DNA from: Nocardioides cavernaquae
GTDB taxonomy: Bacteria > Actinomycetota > Actinomycetes > Propionibacteriales > Nocardioidaceae
DNA: 64,000 nucleotides
NCBI RefSeq assembly: GCF_003600895.1
Contig: NZ_QYRP01000002.1
Coordinates: forward strand, 2,790,001-2,854,000
Direction: 5' to 3'
Position numbers and translations under genes: made by a program. Shown here piece after piece: positions 1 to 9,725 of this stretch (position 1 is the stretch's first letter; each line of letters opens with the position of its first letter). The notes under the pieces are model-generated. The model was not told where the DNA came from. It was given only the letters and a program-made list of their open reading frames with translations, and ran no database searches.

Positions 1-695
1 GAGTTGGCCGGCTCGACCTGACCCGGGTGGATCAGGGTCTTGCCGTCGAAGCCCATCTGGCGGCCCTGCTCGACCTCGGCTGCGAAGCCTTCGGCGTTCT
101 TCACGTCGTTGTAGACGCCGTCGATGATGACGATGCCGGCAGCGCGGGCCGCGAGCAGCGCCAGGCCGAGGCCGGTGATGACGGGCTGGCGGCCGGGGAC
201 GTGCTCGGCGTAGAGCTCCTTGACCAGGTCGTTGGTGCCCATGACGAAGCCGGTCAGGCGCGGGGAGGCCGTGGCGATGGACAGCGCGTTGAGCATGCCG
301 ATCGGGGTCTCGACCATCGCCCAGAGCTTGGTCTTCTCGGGCGCGCCGGCGGCCTCGAGCGAAGCCACGAGAGCGAGGACCTCCTCGGCGGAGTTGACCT
401 TCGGGACGAGTACGACGTCGGGGCCGGCCTTCGCGGCGACCGCGATGTCCTCGTCGTGCCACTCGGTGCCGATGCCGTTGACCCGGATGATCAGCTCGCG
501 GCGGCCGTACTCACCGGACTGCACGGCGGCAGCGGCGGCGACACGGGCCTCGGGCTTGGCGTCGGGTGCGACGGCGTCCTCGAGGTCGAAGATGATGCCG
601 TCGGCGGCGATCGTCTTGGCCTTCTCCAGTGCCCGCTCGTTGGAGCTCGGCATGTAGAGGACGGAGCGGCGGGGGCGGAAGTCTGCGTTGCTCAT
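1..695 (-). CDS. HpcH/HpaI aldolase / citrate lyase family protein (CitE-like), partial
   Basis: The 3' end is cut by the window edge; about 231 residues are visible. The protein opens with SRSVLYMPSSN-like residues (RRSVLYMPSSNERALEK), then FDLEDAVAP, LIIRVNG, VLVPKVNSAEE, and a late GFDGKTLIHPGQ motif. These are the substrate, Mg2+ and CoA-binding signatures of CitE-like CoA-ester lyases. The family cleaves or hydrolyses malyl-, citramalyl- or methylmalyl-CoA. It starts 3 nt after the stop of the upstream paralogue at 699-1784, so the two form an operon. By analogy with paired Mcl1/Mcl2 genes, this member may be a (3S)-malyl-CoA thioesterase; that is inference, and the missing C-terminus leaves it open. 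Confidence 0.85.
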   Translation of the reverse strand, partial: MSNADFRPRRSVLYMPSSNERALEKAKTIAADGIIFDLEDAVAPDAKPEARVAAAAAVQSGEYGRRELIIRVNGIGTEWHDEDIAVAAKAGPDVVLVPKVNSAEEVLALVASLEAAGAPEKTKLWAMVETPIGMLNALSIATASPRLTGFVMGTNDLVKELYAEHVPGRQPVITGLGLALLAARAAGIVIIDGVYNDVKNAEGFAAEVEQGRQMGFDGKTLIHPGQVEPAN

Positions 696-698
696 GAG

Positions 699-1784
699 TC
701 AGGCTCCCTCTTCCAGCTCGATCGCGTCGTAGGTGGCCTTGAGGTTCGGGTCGATCGCGGCGAGCTGCTCCGCAAGGGCGACCAGGACCAGGCACTGCTT
801 CAGGGAGGCGTCGTCCTCCATCTTGCCGTCGAGCATCACGGCGCCGGTGCCGTCGCCCATGGCGGCAACCACGCGGCGGGCGTGCTTGATGTCCTCGACG
901 GAGGGGGAGAAGACGCGGTTGGCGATCTCGATCTGCTTCGGGTGCAGCGACCACGTGCCGACGCAGCCGAGCAGGAAGGCGTTGCGGAACTGGTCCTCAC
1001 ACGCGACGACGTCGGCGATGTCACCGAACGGGCCGTAGTAGGGGTAGATGCCGTGCATCGCGCAGGCGTCGACCATCTTGGCAATCGTGTAGTGCCACAG
1101 GTCCTGCTGGTACGTCGTGCGGGCGGCGTTGATGTCGTTCGTGCCGTCGGCAGCGCGCGGCGGGTCCTGGCGGACCAGGTAGCCCGGGTGGCCGCCGCCG
1201 ACGCGGGTGGTCTTCATCTTGCGGTCGGCGGCCAGGTCGGCCGGGCCGAGGGAGAGGCCCTGCATGCGCGGGGACGCGCCGCAGATCTCCTCGACGTTGG
1301 CGACGCCGCGGGCGGTCTCGAGGATCGCGTGGATCAGGATCGGCTTGGTGATGCCGGCCTTCGCCTCGAGCTGCGCGAGGAGGCGGTCGATGTAGTGGAT
1401 GTCCTCGGCGCCCTGCACCTTCGGGACCATGATGACGTCGAGCTTCTCGCCGATGGCCGGCACGAGCGTGGTCAGGTCGTCCAGCACCCAGGGGCTGTCG
1501 AGCGAGTTGATCCGGGTCCACAGCTGGGTGGGGCCGAAGTCCGTGGCCTGGGCGATCCGGACGAGGCCCTCGCGGGCGGCCACCTTGTTGTCGGCCTTGA
1601 CGGCGTCCTCGAGGTTGCCGAGCAGCACGTCGACGGTGCCGACCATGGCCGGGATCTTGGCGGCCATCTTCTCGTTCGACGGGTCGAAGAAGTGGATGGC
1701 ACGGCTCGGGCGGGCCGGAATCTCACGGACCGGGGTGGGCGCGCCCACGGCGAGCGGGGCGAAGAAATCCTTGGCTGAACGCAT
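699..1784 (-). CDS. L-malyl-CoA / beta-methylmalyl-CoA lyase-like protein
   Basis: A 361-residue HpcH/HpaI-fold protein that probably cleaves malyl-CoA or methylmalyl-CoA to acetyl- or propionyl-CoA plus glyoxylate. Visible signatures include [68 protein letters not shown] and [13 protein letters not shown]. From memory these resemble the Chloroflexus/Rhodobacter malyl-CoA lyase type far more than plain citrate lyase CitE, and the length fits. It is transcribed first, followed after 3 nt by a shorter paralogue. The ATG lies 7 nt after a TAGCGT hexamer, so the transcript is probably leaderless. It could serve the ethylmalonyl-CoA pathway or another glyoxylate-linked route; no other genes of those pathways are in view. 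Confidence 0.8.
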   Translation of the reverse strand: MRSAKDFFAPLAVGAPTPVREIPARPSRAIHFFDPSNEKMAAKIPAMVGTVDVLLGNLEDAVKADNKVAAREGLVRIAQATDFGPTQLWTRINSLDSPWVLDDLTTLVPAIGEKLDVIMVPKVQGAEDIHYIDRLLAQLEAKAGITKPILIHAILETARGVANVEEICGASPRMQGLSLGPADLAADRKMKTTRVGGGHPGYLVRQDPPRAADGTNDINAARTTYQQDLWHYTIAKMVDACAMHGIYPYYGPFGDIADVVACEDQFRNAFLLGCVGTWSLHPKQIEIANRVFSPSVEDIKHARRVVAAMGDGTGAVMLDGKMEDDASLKQCLVLVALAEQLAAIDPNLKATYDAIELEEGA

Positions 1785-1791
1785 GAGCGGG

Positions 1792-1797
1792 ACGCTA
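1792..1797 (-). promoter_or_regulatory. -10 hexamer TAGCGT for the malyl-CoA lyase operon
   Basis: TAGCGT on the minus strand ends 7 nt before the ATG at 1784. This is the TANNNT spacing of an actinobacterial leaderless promoter. Confidence 0.6.
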
Positions 1798-1932
1798 GCA
1801 GCGTTCGGCCCCGGATCCAGAGGTCCTCCGGGTCCCGGACGAGGGTGACGGTCCTCACGGTCCTGTGGCGAGTGAACGATTCATGTGACGTACGTGGTGC
1901 GACTGCCCAATGTCGCGGGCCGTCTGCTCCGA

Positions 1933-1938
1933 TATCCT
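1933..1938 (+). promoter_or_regulatory. -10 hexamer TATCCT for the ferredoxin reductase-like gene
   Basis: TATCCT is followed by 7 nt and ATG at 1946. No Shine-Dalgarno sequence is visible. The fit supports the 1946 start and a leaderless transcript. Confidence 0.55.
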
Positions 1939-1945
1939 GCTTTAC

Positions 1946-2746
1946 ATGAGTCAGCAGATTGTCGAAATCGATTCCTACCTCCTCCCCGTTGTCGAGGTGG
2001 TTGAGGAGACCCGGGACGCGCTCACCGTCGTGCTGTCGGTCCCCGAGGAACTTGCCGACCAGTTCGACTACAAGCCCGGCCAGTTCCTGACGATCGCGGT
2101 GCCGAGCGACACCCACGAGCTCGCCGCCCGCTGCTACTCGCTCTCCTCGTCGCCCCACGACGGCGGCCCGCTGCGCGTGACGATCAAGCGCACCGCCGAG
2201 GGCTACGCCTCCAACTGGATCGCCGACAACCTCAAGCCGGGACATCACCTCCGGGTCCTGCCACCGGCCGGGATCTTCTCGCCGAAGGACCTCGACGACG
2301 ACCTGCTGCTCTTTGCGGGCGGTTCGGGCGTCACTCCCATCATGTCGATCACCCGCACCGCGCTCTCCGAGGGAACGGGCAAGATCGTCGTCTTCTACGC
2401 GAATCGCGACGAGAAGTCGGTGATCTTCCGCGACGAGTTCAACCGGCTGTCCGTCGAGCACCCCGACCGGCTGATCGTCGTGCACTGGCTGGAGTCGGTG
2501 CAGGGTCTGCCCACGCAGGACCAGCTGAAGGCCTTCGCCGCGCAGTACTCGACCTTCGACGCGTTCTGCTGCGGCCCTGCGCCCTACATGAAGTCGGTCT
2601 CGCTCGCCCTGCGTGAGCTCGACTTCCCTCGGGAGCGCCGTCACCAGGAGAAGTTCGTCTCCTTGGGCGGCAACCCGTTCGGTGACGGCTTCTCGGTCGA
2701 CACTGCCGAATACGAGGTCGGCGCCTACGACCGCGACGGGGCGTGA
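1946..2746 (+). CDS. FNR-type ferredoxin/flavodoxin reductase-like flavoprotein lacking a [2Fe-2S] domain
   Basis: 266 residues. The N-terminal half is an FAD-binding beta-barrel (KPGQFLTIAVPS, then the flavin motif RCYSLSSSP at about 68-76). The C-terminal half is an NAD(P)H domain (FAGGSGVTPIMSI, VVFYANRD, AFCCGPAPYMKSV). It resembles the reductase subunits of Rieske oxygenases such as KshB and the HmpA/PaaE type. Those end in a plant-type [2Fe-2S] ferredoxin domain with four cysteines. Here the protein stops after the NAD domain, and no cysteine cluster follows in any frame before the next gene at 2826. It probably passes electrons from NAD(P)H to a separate acceptor. An upstream in-frame start at 1910 is less likely because 1946 fits a leaderless promoter. 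Confidence 0.8.
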   Translation: MSQQIVEIDSYLLPVVEVVEETRDALTVVLSVPEELADQFDYKPGQFLTIAVPSDTHELAARCYSLSSSPHDGGPLRVTIKRTAEGYASNWIADNLKPGHHLRVLPPAGIFSPKDLDDDLLLFAGGSGVTPIMSITRTALSEGTGKIVVFYANRDEKSVIFRDEFNRLSVEHPDRLIVVHWLESVQGLPTQDQLKAFAAQYSTFDAFCCGPAPYMKSVSLALRELDFPRERRHQEKFVSLGGNPFGDGFSVDTAEYEVGAYDRDGA

Positions 2747-2813
2747 CGGTCGTCTCATCCTGTAAGGGTCGAGTTCCTACCCAGGACGGACGCTCAACGG
2801 GTCGTTCCGGCGC

Positions 2814-2819
2814 TAGGTT
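2814..2819 (+). promoter_or_regulatory. -10 hexamer TAGGTT for the Old Yellow Enzyme gene
   Basis: TAGGTT ends 6 nt before the GTG at 2826, consistent with a leaderless start. The intervening bases also look like a Shine-Dalgarno sequence (GGAGG) but sit too close to the start codon to act as one. Confidence 0.55.
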
Positions 2820-2825
2820 CGGAGG

Positions 2826-4073
2826 GTGATCGAGACCCCCTTCGCGCTGCCCTGCGGCGCCGTGCTCCCCAACCGCCTCGGCAAGTCCGCGCTCTCCGAG
2901 CAGCTCGGCAACCGCAAGCACGCCCCGGATGAGCGCCTGGTGCGCCTCTACAACCGTTGGGCCGTGGGCGGCGCGGGACTCATCGTGACCGGCAACGTGA
3001 TGGTCGACAGCCGCGCTCTGGGCGAACCTGCGAACGTCGTCGTCGAGGACAACCGCGATGCCGCGGTCCTGCGTGAGTGGGCGGCCGCGTCCAAGTCGGG
3101 TGGCGCCGTCGCGCTGGTCCAGGTCAACCACCCGGGCCGGCAGTCACCACGCTCGCTGTCGCCGCGTCCGGTCGCCCCGTCGGCAGTCGGCCTCAAGGGC
3201 ATGGGTGGGGCGTTCGCGACACCGCGGGAGCTGACGGCCGCTGAGATCGGCGACCTCGTCCAGAGGTACGCCGTGACCGCCAAGGTCGTCGTGGACGCCG
3301 GGTTCGACGGCGTACAGCTCCATGGCGCGCACGGGTACCTGATCAGCCAGTTCCTCTCACCGCGTGTCAACCAGCGCACCGACTCCTACGGCGGCTCCGC
3401 CGAGAACCGTCGTCGCTTCCTGCTCGAGATCGTGGAGGCCACGCGGGAGGCCATCGGTCCGGACAAGGTGCTGGCGGTCAAGCTGAACAGCGCCGACTTC
3501 CAGCGCGGTGGCTTCACCGAGGACGAGTCGACCCTGGTCGCCCGCGCCCTCGAGGAGGCCGGCGTGGACCTGCTCGAGATCTCCGGCGGCACCTACGAGC
3601 ACGGCGCGATGATGGGTGTCACGCAGCGTGACTCGACCCGCGCCCGCGAGGCCTACTTCCTCGAGTTCGCCGAGAAGCTGCGCACCGAGGTCTCCCTCCC
3701 GCTCATGGTCACCGGTGGTTTCCGGACCCGCGAGGGCATGGAGTCCGCCCTCGCTTCCGGAGCGGTCGACGTCATCGGCCTGGGTCGTCCGCTGGCGCTC
3801 GAGCCCGACTTCCCCGCCGAGCTCCTCTCCGGACAGGTCGACGCCATCAAGAGCGTGGTTGCCCGCACCGTCGGTGTCCGCAAGCTCGACGCGATGGCCG
3901 AGGTGGTCTGGTACACCACGCAGCTGTGGCGCATGGGTCGCGGCGTCGAGCCCGATCACGGCAAGCCGAGTGCGGTCGGCGTGGGGGAGTACGTCTTCAA
4001 GTCCCAGGTGCCCGCGGTGATCCGTGGTGTCGGCGGCCAGATCCCGTTCGTGGGTGGCGTCTTCCGCCGCTGA
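2826..4073 (+). CDS. Old Yellow Enzyme-family NADH:flavin oxidoreductase
   Basis: 415 residues with the TIM-barrel FMN layout of the OYE family. N-terminal PNRLGKSAL is the FMN-contact strand. HPGRQ lies near 103, and FDGVQLHGAHGYLISQFLSP carries the catalytic/FMN-binding HGAHGYL. SYGGSAENRRRF is a family hallmark, and VTGGFRTREGM binds FMN phosphate. It reduces an activated C=C bond or another unsaturated substrate using NAD(P)H; the true substrate is not evident. The C-terminal extension after about 340 (VVWYTTQLWRMGRG) is typical of the actinobacterial subgroup. It follows a stand-alone reductase and is closed by a hairpin at 4094-4120. Confidence 0.88.
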   Translation: MIETPFALPCGAVLPNRLGKSALSEQLGNRKHAPDERLVRLYNRWAVGGAGLIVTGNVMVDSRALGEPANVVVEDNRDAAVLREWAAASKSGGAVALVQVNHPGRQSPRSLSPRPVAPSAVGLKGMGGAFATPRELTAAEIGDLVQRYAVTAKVVVDAGFDGVQLHGAHGYLISQFLSPRVNQRTDSYGGSAENRRRFLLEIVEATREAIGPDKVLAVKLNSADFQRGGFTEDESTLVARALEEAGVDLLEISGGTYEHGAMMGVTQRDSTRAREAYFLEFAEKLRTEVSLPLMVTGGFRTREGMESALASGAVDVIGLGRPLALEPDFPAELLSGQVDAIKSVVARTVGVRKLDAMAEVVWYTTQLWRMGRGVEPDHGKPSAVGVGEYVFKSQVPAVIRGVGGQIPFVGGVFRR

Positions 4074-4093
4074 GCGGGCGACCAGTGGCTCGG

Positions 4094-4120
4094 CCGACCC
4101 CGACCAAAGTCGGGGGTCGG
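4094..4120 (+). terminator. Hairpin after the OYE gene
   Basis: CCGACCCCGAC (4094-4104), loop CAAA, then GTCGGGGGTCGG (4109-4120): an 11-bp stem with one bulged G. It starts 20 nt past the OYE stop. There is no T-tract, as is common for actinobacterial terminators. Confidence 0.6.
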
Positions 4121-4160
4121 TCGAGACCTGAGTCCCTCACGGAAGCCTGCATCCTGCAAC

Positions 4161-4166
4161 TAGATT
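4161..4166 (+). promoter_or_regulatory. -10 hexamer TAGATT upstream of the 72-aa gene
   Basis: TAGATT lies 30 nt before the ATG at 4197, leaving a short leader of about 22 nt with GAGAGGA as ribosome-binding site. This contrasts with the leaderless starts nearby. Confidence 0.5.
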
Positions 4167-4196
4167 CGTGGGTGTAGCCACCGAGAGGAACCGGAC

Positions 4197-4415
4197 ATGT
4201 CGAGCACCAATGCACGGAGCGTCGCCGCTGCCGCGAGCGTGGCCGCGTCGAGTCCTGCGCCCCTCGCCCGCGTGATCCCGTTGCGGCCCGACCTCGACCC
4301 GCGCGCCTCCCGCGTGCACGTGCACGACTGGAAGGTCGTCAGCGAGGAGAGCGACGGCTTCGGCCGCGTGCGCGAGCTTGCGTGCACCGGCTGCCGCGCC
4401 GTCCGCTACGCCTGA
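4197..4415 (+). CDS. Small protein of unknown function
   Basis: 72 residues, not recognised. The N-terminal third is rich in Ala and Ser. The centre reads HVHDWKVVSEE, and the C-terminus carries a CTGCRAVRY pair of cysteines that could form half of a metal site. It has its own promoter-like TAGATT and a good ribosome-binding site (GAGAGGA, 7 nt before the ATG), which is the main reason to believe it is expressed. It lies between the OYE terminator and a convergent metallo-hydrolase gene whose stop is 9 nt away. No signal peptide or membrane segment is apparent. Confidence 0.6.
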   Translation: MSSTNARSVAAAASVAASSPAPLARVIPLRPDLDPRASRVHVHDWKVVSEESDGFGRVRELACTGCRAVRYA

Positions 4416-4424
4416 TCTCGCGGC

Positions 4425-5114
4425 TCACCAGCCTCGCGCGCGCCACTCGGGCAGGGACTGCCGCTCAGCGCCGAGCGTCGAGTCGCCGCCGTGTCCCGGG
4501 TAGAACCACGTCTCGTCGGGCAGCCGGTCGAAGATCCTGGTCTCCACCTGGTCGATGAGGGTCGCGAACGCATCGGCATCGCCGAACGTCGCGCCGACTC
4601 CACCGGGGAAGAGGGAGTCGCCGGTGAACAGGTGCGCGTGGCCCGGTTTCAGGTCGGTCGAGGGCTCTTCGTAGAGCAGGCAGATCGACCCGGGTGTGTG
4701 GCCGGCAACGGCGATCACCTCGAGCTCCACCTCGCCGACCTTGACCCGGTCGCCGTCGCCGACGCGACGGGTGATGCCTACGCCGGTTGCCTCGGTGATC
4801 GCGTCCGCGTCAGGGGCGCCGGCGATCACCTGGGGCCTCGTCACCGCCACCACGTCGGAGAGTGCGCGGTGGTGGTCCCAGTGCTGGTGGGTCGTGACGA
4901 CGGTGTCGATGACGCCGTCGCTCAGGTCGATGAGGGCGGCCGCATCATCGGCCGCGTCGATCAGGAGCTGCTGGCCGGTCGTGGGACAGGTGAGCAGGTA
5001 GCAGTTGTTCGCCATCTTGGGGTCGACGGCGTACTTCGTCACGGTGAGTCCGTTGAGGTGACGGACGGCGGGTGCGCCGCCGGGCGTCACTTCACCGGTG
5101 TACGTCGAGTCCAT
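4425..5114 (-). CDS. MBL-fold metallo-hydrolase (glyoxalase II-like)
   Basis: 229 residues with the metallo-beta-lactamase fold. TTHQHWDHHRAL is the HxHxDH metal-binding motif; VIAVAGHTPGSICL gives the third His, GDSLFPGGVG the bridging Asp and FYPGHGGDST the last His. The pattern is that of hydroxyacylglutathione hydrolase-like thioester hydrolases. Actinobacteria lack glutathione, so a mycothiol thioester is a plausible substrate (inference). The ATG at 5114 lies inside the upstream maleylpyruvate isomerase-family gene, a 28-nt overlap, and sits 6 nt after TACGCT. So it may also have its own leaderless promoter within that gene. Confidence 0.85.
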   Translation of the reverse strand: MDSTYTGEVTPGGAPAVRHLNGLTVTKYAVDPKMANNCYLLTCPTTGQQLLIDAADDAAALIDLSDGVIDTVVTTHQHWDHHRALSDVVAVTRPQVIAGAPDADAITEATGVGITRRVGDGDRVKVGEVELEVIAVAGHTPGSICLLYEEPSTDLKPGHAHLFTGDSLFPGGVGATFGDADAFATLIDQVETRIFDRLPDETWFYPGHGGDSTLGAERQSLPEWRARGW

Positions 5115-5800
5115 TCCCCCAGCGTAGGCAGGGGGCGGGTGGAGACCAGGTCCGAGCCGTCGCCGCGGCCGACCAGCCACCAGGCCAGAGCCCCGGCGGT
5201 GCCGGCCACGCCGTGTCCGCCGCGCCCGACGCGAACGGTCTTTCCGATGTCCTGCGCGTGCAGCGTCAGCTGGACCTCTTCGGCCCGGTCGTTGGCCGCC
5301 TCGGAGAGGAGGTAGCCTGCGAAGTCCGCCGGCCAGTCGGCGGGACCGTAGGCCAGACCGAGGTCGGCGTGGTGGATCTCGACCTCGCGCCAGCGCGCTT
5401 CGACCAGGTCGACCATCGAGAAGACCGGCCCGCCCGGGGTGCGCTCCACGCTGCCGAACGCGCGCATCAGGTTCAGCTCGCCGGCTAGGCGCAGCGACGC
5501 GAACTGGGAGAACATCGCCAGGTCCTCGGCCGAGCCGCCTGATCGGGCCTCGATCTCGGCGTCGCGCGCCTCGGGGGAGTCGTAGATCGGCATCGGTGTC
5601 TCGGTGCGCAGCCCGCGCAGGGCTCGGGCGAGGCCCTGCGCGTGGTTGCCGACGTGTGCCACCACGTGACCGCGGGACCAGCCGGGAAGCAGGCTCGGTG
5701 CACGCAGCTCGTCGTCCGTCATCGCGGCGACCGTCGCCAGGTAGCGCGTGGTCGCGTCGAGGATGGCGGCAATCGGGTTGTGTGCGGTCTGCTCCGTCAT
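5087..5800 (-). CDS. Maleylpyruvate isomerase-family mycothiol-dependent protein (DinB/MDMPI)
   Basis: 237 residues. The N-terminal DinB-like four-helix bundle contains [21 protein letters not shown], with the family's conserved W and first metal-binding His. A later [16 protein letters not shown] supplies the Glu/His pair. The C-terminal third ([27 protein letters not shown]) matches the MDMPI C-terminal domain. Members use mycothiol as cofactor for isomerisation or detoxification. It overlaps the metallo-hydrolase gene by 28 nt, so the two are surely co-expressed. Divergent to uvrA; the palindromic SOS box at 5851-5864 lies between them. Confidence 0.82.
   Translation of the reverse strand: MTEQTAHNPIAAILDATTRYLATVAAMTDDELRAPSLLPGWSRGHVVAHVGNHAQGLARALRGLRTETPMPIYDSPEARDAEIEARSGGSAEDLAMFSQFASLRLAGELNLMRAFGSVERTPGGPVFSMVDLVEARWREVEIHHADLGLAYGPADWPADFAGYLLSEAANDRAEEVQLTLHAQDIGKTVRVGRGGHGVAGTAGALAWWLVGRGDGSDLVSTRPLPTLGEWTRRTPVK
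5121..5126 (-). promoter_or_regulatory. -10-like TACGCT for the MBL-fold gene
   Basis: TACGCT on the minus strand ends 6 nt before the ATG at 5114. It lies within the coding end of the gene that begins at 5800, so it would be an internal promoter. Confidence 0.4.
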
Positions 5801-5842
5801 GGGGTCATCCCATCAGACTCACGGCTCGCTTGCGGAATGCCC

Positions 5843-5848
5843 TAGGAT
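5843..5848 (+). promoter_or_regulatory. -10 hexamer TAGGAT of uvrA
   Basis: TAGGAT stands 53 nt before the uvrA GTG. The LexA-type palindrome begins 2 nt after it, covering the likely transcription start. Confidence 0.6.
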
Positions 5849-5850
5849 GG

Positions 5851-5864
5851 CGAACACGTGTTCG
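5851..5864 (+). promoter_or_regulatory. LexA (SOS) box of uvrA
   Basis: CGAACACGTGTTCG is a perfect 14-bp palindrome matching the Gram-positive LexA consensus CGAAC-N4-GTTCG. It overlaps the predicted +1 of uvrA, so LexA binding would block initiation until DNA damage. It lies 51 nt from the divergent gene at 5800, which might also be affected. Confidence 0.85.
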
Positions 5865-5901
5865 AACGGGCCGCAGGGGTCCGGGACCAGAAGGCAGGGC
5901 A

Positions 5902-8766
<2,865 letters not shown>

Positions 8767-8783
8767 GACCTAGGTTGCAGCGC

Positions 8784-8789
8784 TAGTCT
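8784..8789 (+). promoter_or_regulatory. -10 hexamer TAGTCT of the Rieske lipoprotein gene
   Basis: TAGTCT is followed by 7 nt and the ATG at 8797, with no Shine-Dalgarno sequence between. A second TAGGTT lies 13 nt further upstream. A leaderless transcript is likely. Confidence 0.55.
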
Positions 8790-8796
8790 CGGCCGC

Positions 8797-9240
8797 ATGA
8801 GCGAAGAGCCGCGCCCCACTCGACGGATCGTGTTCACGGGTCTCGGTGCCCTCGGCGTAGCCGCTGCCCTCGCGGGCTGTGGTGGCGGGACGTCGTCCGG
8901 CCCGGACGCCGGCAGCACGCAGAAGACCACCAGCGCCGGCAGTGCCGGTGACGTTCTCGCCAAGACCAGCGAGGTCCCGGTCGGTGGCGGGATCATCCTG
9001 ACCGACAAGAGCATCGTGATCACCCAGCCGAAGGCAGGTGAGTTCGAGGCGTTCAGCTCCGTGTGCAAGCACCAGGGCTTCCCGGTCGGGAAGGTCGAGG
9101 ACGGCACCATCACCTGCCTCCAGCACGGGACGACGTACGACGCGGCGACGGGCGAGCGCACCGCCGGACCTGCTCCCACGGGGTCCGCGCTCGACAAGGT
9201 GGAGATCAAGGTCGACGGCGACCAGATCCTCGCAGCCTGA
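8797..9240 (+). CDS. Exported Rieske [2Fe-2S] lipoprotein
   Basis: 147 residues. The N-terminus has a twin-arginine-like PTRRIVF, a hydrophobic stretch and a lipobox LAGC with Cys at about 28, so Tat export and lipid anchoring are predicted. A Gly/Ser/Thr linker follows. The C-terminal Rieske domain shows VCKHQGFPVG and TCLQHGTTYD, the two C-x-H and C-x2-H ligand pairs, then GPAP. This suits a membrane-attached electron carrier on the outer face of the membrane. It is not part of a bc1 complex here: its neighbours are uvrA and a cupin. Small Rieske proteins of this kind are common in actinobacteria, and their partners are mostly unknown. Confidence 0.85.
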   Translation: MSEEPRPTRRIVFTGLGALGVAAALAGCGGGTSSGPDAGSTQKTTSAGSAGDVLAKTSEVPVGGGIILTDKSIVITQPKAGEFEAFSSVCKHQGFPVGKVEDGTITCLQHGTTYDAATGERTAGPAPTGSALDKVEIKVDGDQILAA

Positions 9241-9301
9241 CAATCCCCAGAGATCACCCCAGACTGAGCTCTGTCGGCCTACCCGTGTGACCGTGCGGGC
9301 C

Positions 9302-9307
9302 TAGCGT
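9302..9307 (+). promoter_or_regulatory. -10 hexamer TAGCGT of the cupin gene
   Basis: TAGCGT ends 7 nt before the ATG at 9315; leaderless arrangement. Confidence 0.55.
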
Positions 9308-9314
9308 CGAAGCC

Positions 9315-9674
9315 ATGAACATCGCCACACAGAACATCGCCACGCCCCACGAGACGCGGCCCTTCCACGGACACGGCCACATGGATGTGGTCACTCTCGG
9401 CGACTTCACGCTCGGCAAGGGCACCTTCGAGCCCGGCTGGCGCTGGTCGAACGACGTGAAGCCGATCGCCGGCACCGACTCGTGCCAGACGAGGCACACC
9501 GGCTTCTGCCTGATGGGGCACATGACGGTCCGCATGGATGACGGCAGCGAGGCCACCATGGGCCCGGGCGACGTGGTGGTGATCGAGCCGGGTCACGACG
9601 CGTGGGTCGACGGGGACGAGGCCTGCGTGTTCATCGACACCGGCGTTGCGGCGTACGCCCTGCCGACGGTCTGA
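9315..9674 (+). CDS. Cupin-domain protein
   Basis: 119 residues, a single cupin barrel. Visible parts are FEPGWRWSNDVKPIAG (first cupin motif without the usual full His set), then HTGFCLMGHMTVRMDDGSE and GPGDVVVIEPGHDAWVDGDE (second motif with PGHDAW). The N-terminus is rich in His (FHGHGHMDVV). No enzyme or DNA-binding domain is attached, so it is either a small metal-dependent enzyme or a ligand-binding barrel. It stands alone with its own leaderless promoter between the Rieske lipoprotein and uvrC. Its function cannot be named from sequence. Confidence 0.78.
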   Translation: MNIATQNIATPHETRPFHGHGHMDVVTLGDFTLGKGTFEPGWRWSNDVKPIAGTDSCQTRHTGFCLMGHMTVRMDDGSEATMGPGDVVVIEPGHDAWVDGDEACVFIDTGVAAYALPTV

Positions 9675-9712
9675 CCCTGCCACGCACGCAGCGGGCTGTC
9701 GGCGGGCGCCGG

Positions 9713-9718
9713 TAGGTT
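9713..9718 (+). promoter_or_regulatory. -10 hexamer TAGGTT of uvrC
   Basis: TAGGTT is followed by 7 nt and the uvrC GTG at 9726. No SOS palindrome like that of uvrA is visible here. Confidence 0.58.
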
Positions 9719-9725
9719 TGACCAC

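Noticed and set aside
27..1778. A 583-codon open frame on the plus strand over the malyl-CoA lyase genes
   Set aside because: It is the antisense shadow of two clear enzymes; the translation is Asp/Val/Gly-rich low-information sequence, as expected in high-G+C DNA.
5596..5901. N-terminal extension of uvrA by about 100 codons
   Set aside because: It would run through the divergent gene's start, the -10 and the SOS box; the GTG at 5902 has a ribosome-binding site and begins at the normal UvrA N-terminus.
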